Part shown: one piece after another, positions 9,242-18,746 of the stretch
Numbering within the stretch: position 1 is the stretch's first letter
Layout: every line of letters begins with the position of its first letter
Assembly (NCBI RefSeq): GCF_037095755.1
Contig: NZ_JBAWKJ010000001.1
Span: 809,001-873,000, forward strand
DNA: 64,000 nucleotides
Source of the DNA: Sphingopyxis sp. CCNWLW2
GTDB taxonomy: Bacteria > Pseudomonadota > Alphaproteobacteria > Sphingomonadales > Sphingomonadaceae
Reading direction: 5' to 3'
Made by a program: the position numbers and the translations under genes
The notes under the pieces: generated by a model
Told to the model about the DNA's origin: nothing
The model's database searches: none
Seen by the model: only the letters and a program-made list of their open reading frames with translations

Positions 9242-12200
9242 TCAGAAGGCGATACGTGCGGTAACCCTTGCACCATGAGAGCTGCGGTCAGAGGCCAAGG
9301 TTCCGGTATAAGCGGCCCCGAGGCGGAACGAGCCTGTAGCATATTCAAATCCGGCTTCGACCTCTGCCGAGTTTTTCGGGATAGCCGTGCCCAGGATACC
9401 AAACGCCGGTCCGCCGGAGGTGAACCGCGAGACGACCGGCGCGCTGCGATCGTTAAGGGCGAGGTTCCAGGCGGCCGACACATAGGGCTGGAAGCCCAAC
9501 TGACCGGCATTGAACTGCGCGCGCCCGCCCAAGCTGACGAAGGTGGTCTTCTGATCGCCCTTCGCGACGGTGAGCGCCGCGTTGCCGCCGGTTTCAGCGA
9601 AAGCATCACTACTGGTATCGACATGTGCCAGTCGAGCGAAGGGCGTGATCGCCGTCTTGCCGGTGACAATGTCATAACCGATCTCGCCAAAGATCTGCAG
9701 CGTATCAGCGTCACGGTTCGACGAAAGCGTTTGAGCCAGCGGCGCGCCGCTAATCGCGCGGGTCGTGTCAATGTCGTGCCAGGCATAGCTTACACCGATC
9801 GTACCCCGCAGACCGCCGTCGGCGCCATAAGTGGCGTGGGCAGCCAGATATTTGCTTTCGACATCCGCATGGTCGCTGCGCCCGCCGAAGCGGAAGTCCG
9901 ATCCGCCAATACCCGCCGAAAGCGCTGCGGCGAAGCCGTTGCCGCCAAAACCGACGCCCGCGACCAATCCCTTGTGATCGGTGTCCATCGCGTAATTGCC
10001 GCGCGCTGCGTCAAACTCGCCCCAGCCACCAAAGGCCGAGCCCCACACGAACGCACCACCCTCTTCGGATGCTTTCATACCCATCAAGGCGTTGCGCAAA
10101 TGACGGCTGTCGTCGGTCAGGCCGCTGATCGTGCTAGCCAGAATTTCGCCCGACAGGTCGCCGAAGCTCGCCTGTGCGGTCGCCGCATTCTGGACCAGCA
10201 CCGCTTCGTACAGCGGATTGTCGACGCCAAGTGCCTGAACTGCGGCCGCCACGCTCGCTTGGTTGAAGCCGACCGCGATATCGGCGAAATCGATATCGTT
10301 GCGATAGAGCGACAGCGTCACCGAGTTGGCGCTGTAGCGCAGCAGCGGATCGAGGAAGGCGAGATCGGTCGTCACCGAACCGAACGTCCCGGTGATTCCC
10401 GCACCGCCTGTCAGAATGATATAGTCGGTGCGCGGGTTATAGTTGCCGTCCTCGGCTAGGACCGCAACGCTCGCCGTGCTGGCGATCGTCACGGCGCCCG
10501 TCGCGTCGAGGCGATCTGCGGCGCCCGCCGCGTTGACCTCGACTTCGTAGATCGAGCCGGGAGCAAAGGCGAGATCGCCGTTCACGGTGAGCTGGCCGAT
10601 CGAGTTGCCCGGTGCGATCGTGCCGCCGCTGGCGACGGTCGTCGATCCCACGGCGCCGTTGCCGCCAAGGGTTCCGCCGCTGTTGACGGTCACCGGCGAG
10701 GCGATCGAACCATTGACCGCGAGCGTGCCGCCGTTAACCGACGTCGGGCCGGTATAGCTGCTGTTTCCGGTAAGGTTGAGCGTGCCGGCGCCCTCTTTTA
10801 CCAGGCTGCCCGTGCCCGAGATATCGCCGCCGAAAGCAGTGTTGCCAGATTGATCGACGGTGAGCTGGCTGTCGCCGATCACGACGTTCGAACCCGCATC
10901 GCCTTCGAGGCCGCCGATCGTTTGGTCCTTGCCCGTGATGTCGAGCGTGCCGCCGTCGCCTAGGTCGAATTCGGTGCCCGGATCGATCGTGCCGCCGATG
11001 CGTACCGAGCCCCCAAGGATGTTCGTCACCCCCTGGAAGGCATAGTCACCCATGAAGGTCAGCGCGCCGTCGCCCATCTTGTCGAGGGTACCGCTGCCCG
11101 AGAAGGCGCCGAGGAAATCATAATCGTCCGAACGATTGAAGACGAAGCGCCCATCGTTGACGATATTGCCCGCAAAGCTGCCCTCGCTTCCGCCGGCGCC
11201 CAGCTCGAAGAAGCCGGCCCCTTCGGTCTTCACGTCACCCTGGAGCAGACCGGTCAGAACAAGGCCGCCATTGGAGATGATCGTTCCACCAGTGTGGGCG
11301 ATGTTGGAGGTGTCGACGGTAAACACGGCGTCGCCGATCAGCTGCAACTGCCCCGTCCCATCGATCGTCAGGTCCGCGAGATCGGACACGACGTCGTCGG
11401 TGCCGAAGTTCAAGACAAGCAGGCCGTCAGTCCGAACCGACGGCGTCAGGATCGGCGACGAGGTATCGCCCGCGCCCAAGTCAATTTCATTGACCTGCAG
11501 CGACGCACCGCTGGCGATCGAAACGTTATCGAATGCGCCGACCATCCCTGCGGTCGACCAATAGCCTGCCGCAACGTCGAGCGTCTCAAACCCGGTCGCT
11601 TCGGTGAGTTGCTGCGCCTCGGTCAGTTCAAGGACGTCCCCATCGAGCGTCAGGCTGTCGTTACCGCCGCCTGCGTCCACTGCGCCGGACATCGCGCTGC
11701 CGGTTCGCAGGGTGACACGGTCGTCGAAGCTGCCGAGTTGGACCGCGATCCCGCTTGAACCGGTGATCGTCCCTGCGTTGTCGAGGATGACCGCGCCGCT
11801 GTCATCGCCCCAGACGCCCCGGCCGCCGCCCGTGATTGCCCCGGTGTTGACGAGCGTCGCTGTCCCGAAATTACCGAGAATGACGCCGTCTGTCGCACCA
11901 GTGATCGTGCCGCTATTGGTGATTTCGGCAGTATCGAGGAAGCCCGCGACCGCAGCGCCAAAGGTCCCGCTTCCGGTGATCGTGCCGCTATTGCTGATCG
12001 TGCCGGTCTGCGCGATTTCTTGCGAGACCTGCAGCCCTTCGACGACAGCGCCCGATGTTGCGCCAGTGATCGTTCCGCTATTGGTGATCGTTGCGGTATC
12101 GGTGACGAGGACGACCGCGCCATAGCCGTTGGAGCCCGTGATCGTCCCCGTATTGGTGAGCGTGCCGTCAAAGCCCGTTTCCTGGACAAGCCCTGCCCCG

Positions 12201-15193
12201 CGCTGGATAAGAACGCCGCCCGGCCCCTCACCGGTGACCTTGCCGGCGTTGTCGACCGCGCCGCCGGCCGACATGATGATCCCGAACCGCGTACCGCTGA
12301 TGTCGCCGGTGGAACTGTTCGCAACGGTTCCGACATAGTTCGCCAGCGTCTGACCGTCATAGGGATAGATCGAGATGCCATCGGCCAGCACGCTGCCCTC
12401 GCCGCGGATGATGCCGCTGTTGCTCACGCTGCCGCCGCCAATCAGGCGCACGCCATCGTTCGATTCGCCTCGGATCGTGCCGCTGTTCGTCACCTGCGTG
12501 CCGACCGCGATGCCGACGATATCGCCGATCGCCTCGTCGAACTGATAGGCGGTCGTGATGCCGGCGCCCGCACCTGTGATCGTCCCGCTGTTGGTCACGC
12601 TCGACGACGCGGTGGTGATCGTGATGCCGGCGTCGGGCGCAGCGTCGAACCCGTCGTAACTGCCCTCGCCGCGGATCACACCGGCGTTGTTCACGGCAAG
12701 TGTGCCCGTCGCGAAGGAATAGATGCCCGACGTGCCGCCGGTGATCGTGCCCCCCTCGGCATTGGTAATCGTTACGTCCGCACGCGATCCCTGCGAGACG
12801 CCGGCGCCAAAATCGCTGCCGATCGTGCCGCTGTTCTCGAGCGTCGCGCTGGACATGTCGCTGCCGAAGCCAACCCCATAGCCGTCGCCGCCGCTGCCGC
12901 CGAGATTACCAGTGCCGCGAATGTCGCCTGTGTTCACGACCTTGGCGGTCAATCCACTGCGATCCTCGCTTGGATCTGTATTGAGGGCAGTCCCCTGGAC
13001 ATAGACGCCGCCATTAACGCCCTCGATTTCCCCGGCGTTCACGACCTCGCCGCCGCCCGACAGGATGATTGCGAACCGCTGGCCCTCGATGCGGCCATTC
13101 TCATCGTTGGTGACGTGGGCCGAATAATCTTCGTTCGACTGGTCGACATGCGCAAACATCGAGATGCCATCCGTGCCCTGCGCACCTGCATTGACACCCA
13201 CGATAAAGCCGCTGTTGATCACGCTCCCGCCGCCGGCGAGGCGAATGCCGTCGTTATTGAGACCGATGATCTCGCCATTGTTGGTAATCGAGGTATTGAT
13301 TGCGCGGCCCGTCCCATCCGCCATCGGCGTGGTGACGATCCCATATTGGCCGCCGATGATCCGACCGCTGTTGACGATCACCGCGTCCGCCGTCGTAATG
13401 ACAATCGCATCCTGGGCGCCAGCGCTTATCAACCCCGCATTATTGAGAGCCAGCGAGCCTTCGTTGGAACGGATCGCGGTCCCATTGGCGACGATCTCGC
13501 CGTCGTCATGGTTGTTGATGGTGAGGGCGCCCGTCGACTGACCGATGATGGCGGCCGCTTGGCCGCTGATCAGACCCTCGTTTTCGATCACGGCACTGCT
13601 GAGCGCGCCTCCGGCAAGGACTCCCAAGAAACCCTGAACGGTGCCGCTGTTGTTGAGCGTGCCGATGCGACCAGTCTGGTCTGCGGTCGCGCCAAGGATG
13701 ACGCCGAACGGGCTGACATTGGGATTGGCGGGATTGAAGGTCCCGGTGCTGCGAATGGTCCCTTCATTATCGATGGTCCCGCCACCCTGGACGACCACGC
13801 CGAACATTTGGCCTTCGATCAGGCCGCCCGGAGCATTGGTCACCGAGCCGATACCGGTGACATCAGTCGCGACAGACTGGGCGAATTCGGAAAGGGCGAC
13901 ACCGGTGCCCGACCCGTTATTGCCGTTCAGTCCGCGGATCACGCCGCTGTTGACCACCGATCCGCCGCCCGCGAGCGAAACGCCGCTGCCTGCGCGGCCT
14001 TCGATCGTGCCCGAATTCGTGACCGCAGTGTTGCGCGCGCGCGCCTGCGTCCCCTCGGCATTCTGAAACACGGCGGTCGTAATGCCCGACAGGGCGCCGA
14101 CAATGCCCTGGCTATTGTTGATCACGGCGTCGGCGGTCGTGATGTTGATCGCATTCTGACCGGCGCTGAAGATGAAGCCCTTATTATCGACGGTCAGCGT
14201 GCCGGCGTTCGACGCGATCGCCGTCGCATTTGCAAGGATTTCGCCATTCTCGAAATTATTGACGGTCAGGTTGCCGGTGGACTGGCCGATGATGGCGATC
14301 GCGGTCGCACTGATCATTCCATCGTTGTTGATCGTCGCGCTTTCCAGCGCACCGCCAGCCAGAACCCCGAGAAACCCCGAAATGTTGCCGGTGTTCACCA
14401 CCGTCGCGGCGCGGCCGGTCTGTTCGGTGGTTGCACCGAGAATGAGTCCGAACGGGCTGACGTTCGGGGTCGCGGGGTTCGGATTACCGGTGCTGCGGAT
14501 CGTGCCCATATTGGTGACGGTGCCGCCGCCCTGCAGCACCGCGCCGAACATCTGACCTTCGATCACGCCGCCGTCATTGTTGGTGATCGAGCCCACGCCC
14601 GTGATGTTCCCGGCAGCCGCGCCGGGGAATTCCGAGATCGATACGCCGGTGCCGTTGATCATGCTCCCGGGCGCCCCGCTGGTCCCCGAGATCGTGCCAC
14701 CGTTGGTGACGGTACCGCCGCCGACGAGGGCGACGCCCGACCCTGCTTCGCCGCGGATCACACCGCTGTTCGAAACCTGCGTGTTCGCAGCGAGCGGCTT
14801 CGGGGGCAGATCGTCGCCATTTACGTCTTCGCTGAAAAAATAGGATGTAACGACGCCGTTCGCCGCCCCGCTGATCTGGCCCGCATTGGTGACGATGGAA
14901 TTCGGTTGCGCAATCACGATGCCGCCGCTCGGTCGGCTGTCGATACCGCCGACGTCAACGCCGTTGCCGCGAATGACACCGGCATTGCCGACCGTGACCG
15001 GACCATTGTCGGCATAAACCCCGATAAGTTCCCCCTCGATCGTCTCCCCTACATCGACCTCGAGCTCTAGCCGCTCGGGCTGGTCATTATGAACGCCGAA
15101 CGCATTCTGCGCGGCTGCGGGCGCCATATGTCCGATTGCGAGGCCGACGATCGCGCTGGTAGCAAGCAGGCGAGATTTCGAGATGCGTGACAT
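9242..15193 (-). CDS. Autotransporter outer-membrane beta-barrel protein (1983 aa)
   Basis: A complete type V autotransporter. The signal peptide is residues 1-29 (LLATSAIVGLAIGHMAPAAAQ). Residues ~45 to ~1300 are a repetitive passenger of short 'NSGTI.G' beta-helix turns. Residues ~1350-1560 contain PATR-type repeats ('LNLTGNSSYTGPTSVNGG', 'GTIAPGNSIGQLTVNG'). Residues ~1700-1983 are the autotransporter beta-barrel ('FVWGSAFGGWGEFD...'), ending in ARIAF with the terminal Phe typical of BAM substrates. Residues ~140-634 hold two tandem copies of a ~245-residue unit. Likely a large surface adhesin. A histidine kinase gene is divergent 351 bp away. A hairpin terminator follows. Confidence 0.93.
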   Translation of the reverse strand: MSRISKSRLLATSAIVGLAIGHMAPAAAQNAFGVHNDQPERLELEVDVGETIEGELIGVYADNGPVTVGNAGVIRGNGVDVGGIDSRPSGGIVIAQPNSIVTNAGQISGAANGVVTSYFFSEDVNGDDLPPKPLAANTQVSNSGVIRGEAGSGVALVGGGTVTNGGTISGTSGAPGSMINGTGVSISEFPGAAAGNITGVGSITNNDGGVIEGQMFGAVLQGGGTVTNMGTIRSTGNPNPATPNVSPFGLILGATTEQTGRAATVVNTGNISGFLGVLAGGALESATINNDGMISATAIAIIGQSTGNLTVNNFENGEILANATAIASNAGTLTVDNKGFIFSAGQNAINITTADAVINNSQGIVGALSGITTAVFQNAEGTQARARNTAVTNSGTIEGRAGSGVSLAGGGSVVNSGVIRGLNGNNGSGTGVALSEFAQSVATDVTGIGSVTNAPGGLIEGQMFGVVVQGGGTIDNEGTIRSTGTFNPANPNVSPFGVILGATADQTGRIGTLNNSGTVQGFLGVLAGGALSSAVIENEGLISGQAAAIIGQSTGALTINNHDDGEIVANGTAIRSNEGSLALNNAGLISAGAQDAIVITTADAVIVNSGRIIGGQYGIVTTPMADGTGRAINTSITNNGEIIGLNNDGIRLAGGGSVINSGFIVGVNAGAQGTDGISMFAHVDQSNEDYSAHVTNDENGRIEGQRFAIILSGGGEVVNAGEIEGVNGGVYVQGTALNTDPSEDRSGLTAKVVNTGDIRGTGNLGGSGGDGYGVGFGSDMSSATLENSGTIGSDFGAGVSQGSRADVTITNAEGGTITGGTSGIYSFATGTLAVNNAGVIRGEGSYDGFDAAPDAGITITTASSSVTNSGTITGAGAGITTAYQFDEAIGDIVGIAVGTQVTNSGTIRGESNDGVRLIGGGSVSNSGIIRGEGSVLADGISIYPYDGQTLANYVGTVANSSTGDISGTRFGIIMSAGGAVDNAGKVTGEGPGGVLIQRGAGLVQETGFDGTLTNTGTITGSNGYGAVVLVTDTATITNSGTITGATSGAVVEGLQVSQEIAQTGTISNSGTITGSGTFGAAVAGFLDTAEITNSGTITGATDGVILGNFGTATLVNTGAITGGGRGVWGDDSGAVILDNAGTITGSSGIAVQLGSFDDRVTLRTGSAMSGAVDAGGGNDSLTLDGDVLELTEAQQLTEATGFETLDVAAGYWSTAGMVGAFDNVSIASGASLQVNEIDLGAGDTSSPILTPSVRTDGLLVLNFGTDDVVSDLADLTIDGTGQLQLIGDAVFTVDTSNIAHTGGTIISNGGLVLTGLLQGDVKTEGAGFFELGAGGSEGSFAGNIVNDGRFVFNRSDDYDFLGAFSGSGTLDKMGDGALTFMGDYAFQGVTNILGGSVRIGGTIDPGTEFDLGDGGTLDITGKDQTIGGLEGDAGSNVVIGDSQLTVDQSGNTAFGGDISGTGSLVKEGAGTLNLTGNSSYTGPTSVNGGTLAVNGSIASPVTVNSGGTLGGNGAVGSTTVASGGTIAPGNSIGQLTVNGDLAFAPGSIYEVEVNAAGAADRLDATGAVTIASTASVAVLAEDGNYNPRTDYIILTGGAGITGTFGSVTTDLAFLDPLLRYSANSVTLSLYRNDIDFADIAVGFNQASVAAAVQALGVDNPLYEAVLVQNAATAQASFGDLSGEILASTISGLTDDSRHLRNALMGMKASEEGGAFVWGSAFGGWGEFDAARGNYAMDTDHKGLVAGVGFGGNGFAAALSAGIGGSDFRFGGRSDHADVESKYLAAHATYGADGGLRGTIGVSYAWHDIDTTRAISGAPLAQTLSSNRDADTLQIFGEIGYDIVTGKTAITPFARLAHVDTSSDAFAETGGNAALTVAKGDQKTTFVSLGGRAQFNAGQLGFQPYVSAAWNLALNDRSAPVVSRFTSGGPAFGILGTAIPKNSAEVEAGFEYATGSFRLGAAYTGTLASDRSSHGARVTARIAF
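13292..14776 (-). repeat. Tandem ~245-residue duplication inside the autotransporter passenger
   Basis: Residues ~140-390 and ~391-634 align along their whole length. Shared landmarks in order: SGTI/VIRG...AGSGV.L.GGG; GVSISEF / GVALSEF; GQMFG.V.QGGGT; NPN.SPFG.ILGAT; GFLGVLAGGAL; AAIIGQSTG.LT.NN; ITTADAVI. A third, more diverged partial copy follows. This is an in-frame segmental duplication of the passenger. Confidence 0.8.
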
Positions 15194-15544
15194 ATTCTGG
15201 AGTCCCCCATTGACGTTGCAGGCAAGGCAAAGGGTTCACCAGAGAGCATTTGCGCTCTCCGGCTCATCCGCCCCGCCTCGAAAATTTGCGCCCCCAGCCG
15301 TTCGGGCAAAAATACCCATCGGCTTTGCGTGCGATGACTAGTGGCGTGGACGGCGGGACGTCTACCCAATGTTATTTAGGGTGAATTTGCGACGGACCGT
15401 TGCCGCGGTGCTTGCACCGAGGTGTCTGGCCGTTACGGGTGACAGATCACCGGGGGGTGGGTTGAACTTGTCTTGGGCGAACCTGTGCGTGCGCCCGTTG
15501 GACGCAGATAAGCGTTCGGTCCCCGCCCGGCGGCGGGGGTGATA
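15194..15544. other. Intergenic region between autotransporter and histidine kinase
   Basis: 351 bp with no supported gene; it must hold both divergent promoters. Two hairpins stand out: CGGTGC-TT-GCACCG at 15406-15419, and CCCCGCC/GGCGGGG at 15521-15538, whose 3' arm runs into the G-rich ribosome site of the kinase. The second could limit kinase translation. Confidence 0.55.
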
Positions 15545-17794
15545 ATGAAGATCTTATACGCGATCCTTGGGTTCCTTTGCCTGCTGGCCGCTCAACCGGC
15601 GCGCGCAAACTCCGACAAATTGCCGCTGCTCGATCTCAGGGCGGGAGAAGATGCACCCGCACTCGCCTCGTTTGTTCGGTTCGCGAAGCGCCCCGGCGTC
15701 GCAAGGACTCCGCAACTGGAAGCCATTCTCGGCGGTCCGCTGCAGCATATAAAGGGATCGACGATCCACTTCGGCCCCCCGGGCACCCGGACCGTCGTCC
15801 TCCTCAACGTTCGCAATGCGAGCGACGCGCAGGGAAGCTGGATTCTGACCACCGGCCGCGGCTCGCTGAAGCACTTCCGTCTTTATGAAGCCGAAGGTCA
15901 CGCGCTCAGGCTGATCGTCGATGCTACCGATCCGCAGGTCGCCCGCGAAAATCTCGGGACCTACCAGGCGTTCAGCTCCGAGCTTGTGCTTGCACCGCGG
16001 CAGGAAAAGCTGGTTGTCATCGAATTTGTTTCCGAAAATTCGACCTATATGCCGCTCCGCATCGAAACCTATGGCACCTTCTTCAAGGATCGGCGCGCCA
16101 ACATATCGATGGTGTCGGGTGTCGTCGTCGGCGCGCTGACGCTACTGCTCCTCAATTTCCTCTTCTTCTCGATCACAGGCTTCAAGGAATTTCTCTGGCT
16201 GGCCGTCGCGGAAGCTTTTTTTGCGCTCAACACGGTCCATTCCGAGGGCTACATCACCATATTCTTCCTGTACGACAAGCCGCTGACCGGCGTCGCCGTG
16301 GAAGATTTCTTCAAATGCGGATTTGCGGCCGCGATGGCGCAGTTTTGCCGAAGCTTCGTGAAGACTGCGGACAACTTCCCTAGGAGCGACCTCACCCTGA
16401 AGGCGCTGATCCTTTTCGCCGTCGCCGTCATGCTGGTCCAGCCCGGCCTATCACTCTACCCCGCCGATGTTCGCTTTTTTCTCCACCTGTCCGGCTGGAT
16501 CGTCGCGGTCGGGGTGGCGTTATTCCTGCCTTTTGTGGGCTATGCGGCGATGAAGCAGCTTGGGTCCCAGCTCTGGCCCCTCTTCGTCGGCTGGGCCAGC
16601 CTCGCGCTGTTCATTTTCTATGCCGCGATCGCGTCGATGGGCTTCTTTACCTGGTTGCCGATCAACTGGCACCTCTCCGGGCCCGTCGGGCTCTTCGAAT
16701 CGATCATGGTAACGCTGGCGCTCGGACTGAACCTCAAGAAGATCCAACGGGAAAAGCTGGTAGCCGACGCCAATTATGCGCAGTCGCTTGGCGAACGCCT
16801 CGAAATCAGCGAACGGGCGACGCGCCTCGCTGAAGAAAAAGCCTATGCGCTCGAAACCGTACATAGTCAGAATGCGCTGCTTCATGCATCGGGCCACGAC
16901 AGTCGGCAGGTTATCCTGGCGCTCAACAGCGCAGTCGCGGTTCTAAAGCGGCAGGAAACGCCGGGCGGCGACCCGGCGCTGATCGCGATGCTCGAAAGCT
17001 CCGCCGATTATCTGAACGAAATCGTGACGACGACCATTTCCGGCGCCAACATCGCCGCGGGCAATGCTGAATTCGTCGCACTCGGTGCCTTTCGCGGCCA
17101 GGCGTTGATCGAGCCGCTGACGATGATGTTCAAGACGCCCTTCGCGAACAAAAAGCTGACACTGGAGGTCAGCGTCGCGGACGACGTCATGATCATTTCG
17201 GACAAACCGCTCCTGATGCGCGCGCTCGCAAATCTGCTGAGCAATTGCTATCAATATACGCAGACTGGCGGCGCCCACATCGCCCTCGTGCTCGACGAGG
17301 GCCGTGCCATGATAAGCATCACCGACACCGGAAGCGGAATGCCTGCAGACATCATGGCCGCCTTGAACAGCGGAGGCAGGGCGCGCGTTCGAGGAAATGA
17401 AACGACAGAGGGAACCGGCTCCGGTTTCGGGTCGGCCAAGCGCATCATCGAAATGCTTCGGGGAACCCTCGAAATCTGTTCGTCGTCCAGCCACGGCACG
17501 GAAATCCGGATAGCCCTCCCCGCAGCCTCCACTGCCGTTACGCCGATCTCAACGGATGAATTGCAAGCGGGCTTATACGAATGGACGATTCTCGACTTCG
17601 ACCAGCGCGAAGATTTCGAGTTGGGGCTGGCCGCATCGGACAGCGAAACAAAACCTGTCCTCGCTGTGACCTATGATGACAGCACAGTCACGCGCGGGCG
17701 GCTCGGCCAGCTTGTCACGATGGTGGCGATCAAACCCGTTTGCCGCGAACTGACGCACCATCCCCTTCTGTTGGCTGCGTCAGAGAAGGTTTAG
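15545..17794 (+). CDS. 7TMR-DISM sensor histidine kinase
   Basis: 749 residues. Signal peptide ~1-22, periplasmic 7TMR-DISM extracellular domain ~30-180, seven transmembrane segments ~190-400, and a coiled coil ~400-450. The phosphoacceptor is His ~451 in 'HASGHDSRQVILAL'. The ATPase domain has an N box 'LMRALANLLSNCYQ', G1 'DTGSGMP' and G2 'GTGSGFGSAK'. After the kinase core comes a ~75-residue C-terminal segment of unclear function that might be a degenerate receiver. ATG 15545 was chosen over GTG 15539. Its 3' end overlaps the convergent response regulator gene by 15 bp, so they are almost certainly a two-component pair. The signal is unknown. Confidence 0.9.
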   Translation: MKILYAILGFLCLLAAQPARANSDKLPLLDLRAGEDAPALASFVRFAKRPGVARTPQLEAILGGPLQHIKGSTIHFGPPGTRTVVLLNVRNASDAQGSWILTTGRGSLKHFRLYEAEGHALRLIVDATDPQVARENLGTYQAFSSELVLAPRQEKLVVIEFVSENSTYMPLRIETYGTFFKDRRANISMVSGVVVGALTLLLLNFLFFSITGFKEFLWLAVAEAFFALNTVHSEGYITIFFLYDKPLTGVAVEDFFKCGFAAAMAQFCRSFVKTADNFPRSDLTLKALILFAVAVMLVQPGLSLYPADVRFFLHLSGWIVAVGVALFLPFVGYAAMKQLGSQLWPLFVGWASLALFIFYAAIASMGFFTWLPINWHLSGPVGLFESIMVTLALGLNLKKIQREKLVADANYAQSLGERLEISERATRLAEEKAYALETVHSQNALLHASGHDSRQVILALNSAVAVLKRQETPGGDPALIAMLESSADYLNEIVTTTISGANIAAGNAEFVALGAFRGQALIEPLTMMFKTPFANKKLTLEVSVADDVMIISDKPLLMRALANLLSNCYQYTQTGGAHIALVLDEGRAMISITDTGSGMPADIMAALNSGGRARVRGNETTEGTGSGFGSAKRIIEMLRGTLEICSSSSHGTEIRIALPAASTAVTPISTDELQAGLYEWTILDFDQREDFELGLAASDSETKPVLAVTYDDSTVTRGRLGQLVTMVAIKPVCRELTHHPLLLAASEKV

Positions 17795-18397
17795 CTCATT
17801 CGCGCGCTCGACGATCCTGCGGTTATGCGGGACGTCGAGTTTACGCCGCAGTTCCGCAATATGGAAAGATACGGTCGGGGGCGCGATCGCAAGACGGTAA
17901 GCGATCTCCTTGTTTGTCTCACCCTGTGCCAGATAGTGGAGGATCGCCATCTGCCGCGAGGACAGCGCAACGGGGGATTGCTGAAACTTGCCGAGCGCTT
18001 CTTCGATATGCGGCGAAATATAGACCTCGCCCGCCAGCGCTGCGTCGCAGGCGGCGACAATGTGATCGAGCGGGTCCGATTTGCTCACGACAGCACGCGC
18101 GCCCAGTTTGAGCGCCGAATGAATCTCGGCAAGGTTCGTTTCACCAGTCAGGATGATAACCGTCATGTCGCGCGACCCGACGATCTCGGCGAGAACATTT
18201 ATACCCCGCACGTCGGGCAAGTTGAGATCGAGGATAACCAAATCGATCGGTTGCGACTGTACGAAAGCATTGACCATCGCGCCGCAATCGAGCGCGTCGA
18301 CAACGACGAAGCGATCGAGCGAACCAAAAAGGAACCGCAGACCGCTTTGGGTGATACGGTGATCGTCGACGATCAAGACATTATGCTGTACCGTCAT
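17780..18397 (-). CDS. NarL/LuxR-type response regulator
   Basis: 205 residues. Receiver domain ~5-120: acidic pocket DD at 11-12, phosphoacceptor Asp57 in 'VILDLNLPD', switch Thr in 'IILTGET' and Lys in 'VVSKSDP'. LuxR-type HTH ~142-203: 'LSSRQMAILHYLAQGETNKE' then 'TVSFHIAELRRKLDV'. Convergent with and overlapping the histidine kinase gene. Targets are not evident; the neighbouring autotransporter and the operon starting at 18747 are candidates by proximity only. Confidence 0.93.
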   Translation of the reverse strand: MTVQHNVLIVDDHRITQSGLRFLFGSLDRFVVVDALDCGAMVNAFVQSQPIDLVILDLNLPDVRGINVLAEIVGSRDMTVIILTGETNLAEIHSALKLGARAVVSKSDPLDHIVAACDAALAGEVYISPHIEEALGKFQQSPVALSSRQMAILHYLAQGETNKEIAYRLAIAPPTVSFHIAELRRKLDVPHNRRIVERANELNLL

Positions 18398-18625
18398 GCC
18401 CCACTCTCTCCTCCCCAGATGCTTCTCCGCAGATTATTCACCTGCCGCAACCCGAAATAATGCGGGGTGGTTGCAGGTCGGGCTCCGGGCGTGGAAAGGG
18501 GCGCATATCCATGACGGCCAAGCGCTCTTTCTGGGCGATACCGGGACCGGTACTGGCCGGTAGCGGCCGTTCCCCTTCTGGGAACCGAGTTTCGAAAAGC
18601 GGCCTTCGCGTACCGGGCACCATCT
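18398..18625. other. Intergenic region upstream of the response regulator
   Basis: No convincing gene. A minus-strand open frame (18438-18701) has no family resemblance. The part next to the regulator contains a hairpin-prone segment around 18440-18478 (ACCTGC...GCAGGT arms). Confidence 0.5.
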
Positions 18626-18660
18626 TTTCTATTTTATCGAACATTGATGCAAATTTTATC
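18626..18660. promoter_or_regulatory. 35-bp element resembling the LysR/pirin intergenic site (copy A)
   Basis: Begins TTTCTATTTTATCGAAC and ends TTTTATC. It matches copy B at 29009-29043 in 15 of the first 17 positions and about 24 of 35 overall. It sits 86 bp before the isochorismatase-operon start. A shared LysR binding site is the simplest reading. Confidence 0.45.
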
Positions 18661-18746
18661 AGCCTGTTTCGCACAAACACTCCGGCGTAAACCGGCTTCA
18701 TCCCGACCGGATCGGGAAGAAAGTTTAGCCAACAGGAGTGTCACCC

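Noticed and set aside
13292..14776. CRISPR-like repetition
   Set aside because: The repetition is a coding duplication of ~740 bp with no short spaced direct repeats; no CRISPR array or cas gene is present.
12020..15070. A 1016-residue plus-strand open frame opposite the large autotransporter
   Set aside because: Its translation is low-complexity (RDRxx-type) and mirrors the repetitive minus-strand gene, which has a signal peptide, barrel and ribosome-consistent start. Long antisense frames are expected at this GC content.
18438..18701. Minus-strand open frame whose upstream sequence resembles that of the pirin-locus LysR gene
   Set aside because: Only the promoter-like 35 bp matches; the peptide has no LysR similarity beyond three residues, so I do not call a LysR remnant.
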